Below are positions 5,156 to 5,165 of a DNA stretch of 5,165 nt, one piece after another. Every line of letters begins with the position of its first letter. The first letter of the stretch is position 1. This stretch comes from Bacillota bacterium (GTDB lineage: Bacteria > Bacillota > Dethiobacteria > SKNC01): assembly GCA_007120745.1 (NCBI GenBank), contig SKNC01000057.1, positions 1 through 5,165 of the forward strand. Direction: 5' to 3'. A program made the translations under genes and the position numbers. The notes under the pieces were generated by a model. The model saw only the letters and a program-made list of their open reading frames with translations. It was not told where the DNA came from and made no database searches.

Positions 5156-5165
5156 TCAGGCAAAA

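Noticed and set aside
5156..5158. TGA read as selenocysteine in the pyrophosphatase
   Set aside because: No selenoprotein form of this family is known to me, the position normally holds a small non-catalytic residue, and no SECIS-like hairpin is evident just after it.
1..5165. CRISPR array, insertion sequence or integrase gene
   Set aside because: No regularly spaced repeats, transposase or recombinase motifs were seen on either strand.

Overview
The window looks like chromosomal DNA from an anaerobic member of the Bacillota, most likely Clostridia. The basis is the gene order rnr-smpB-ssrA, strong AGGAGG-type ribosome binding sites, consensus sigma-A promoters, AT-rich spacers, a tmRNA tag reading AENNYALAA, and the potassium-dependent class of membrane pyrophosphatase. 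A species cannot be named from this. Every gene I can support is on the minus strand, so transcription runs from right to left.

From right to left: (1) the C-terminal part of a membrane-bound pyrophosphatase (hppA-like) enters from the right edge. It is followed by a short tandem repeat and a perfect 14-bp hairpin. An in-frame TGA sits 7 bases from the window edge, inside what looks like conserved coding sequence. (2) A spacer holds a short REP-like motif and a sigma-A promoter. (3) rnr encodes a complete 705-residue RNase R. (4) A spacer of about 210 bases holds a near-consensus promoter and then a terminator-like hairpin placed between that promoter and the smpB ribosome binding site. (5) smpB encodes a complete 152-residue SsrA-binding protein. 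(6) ssrA, the tmRNA, starts 31 bases after smpB and ends in a strong intrinsic terminator. (7) A 340-base stretch with no convincing gene holds that terminator, two short reading frames that may be gene remnants, and an imperfect repeat. (8) A small membrane-anchored or secreted protein of unknown function follows. Its reading frame stops at a TAA but continues open to the left window edge.

Functionally the centre is a ribosome-rescue module. tmRNA and SmpB free ribosomes stalled on messages lacking a stop codon and tag the unfinished protein for proteolysis. RNase R is the 3'-to-5' exonuclease that destroys the faulty message and is known to work with SmpB-tmRNA. The flanking pyrophosphatase and the small exported protein have no evident link to this module.

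I did not find a clearly new system. The points most worth a second look are the two in-frame stops in the edge genes (real decay or errors near the ends of a draft contig), the hairpin in the smpB leader, and the low-conservation stretch after ssrA.
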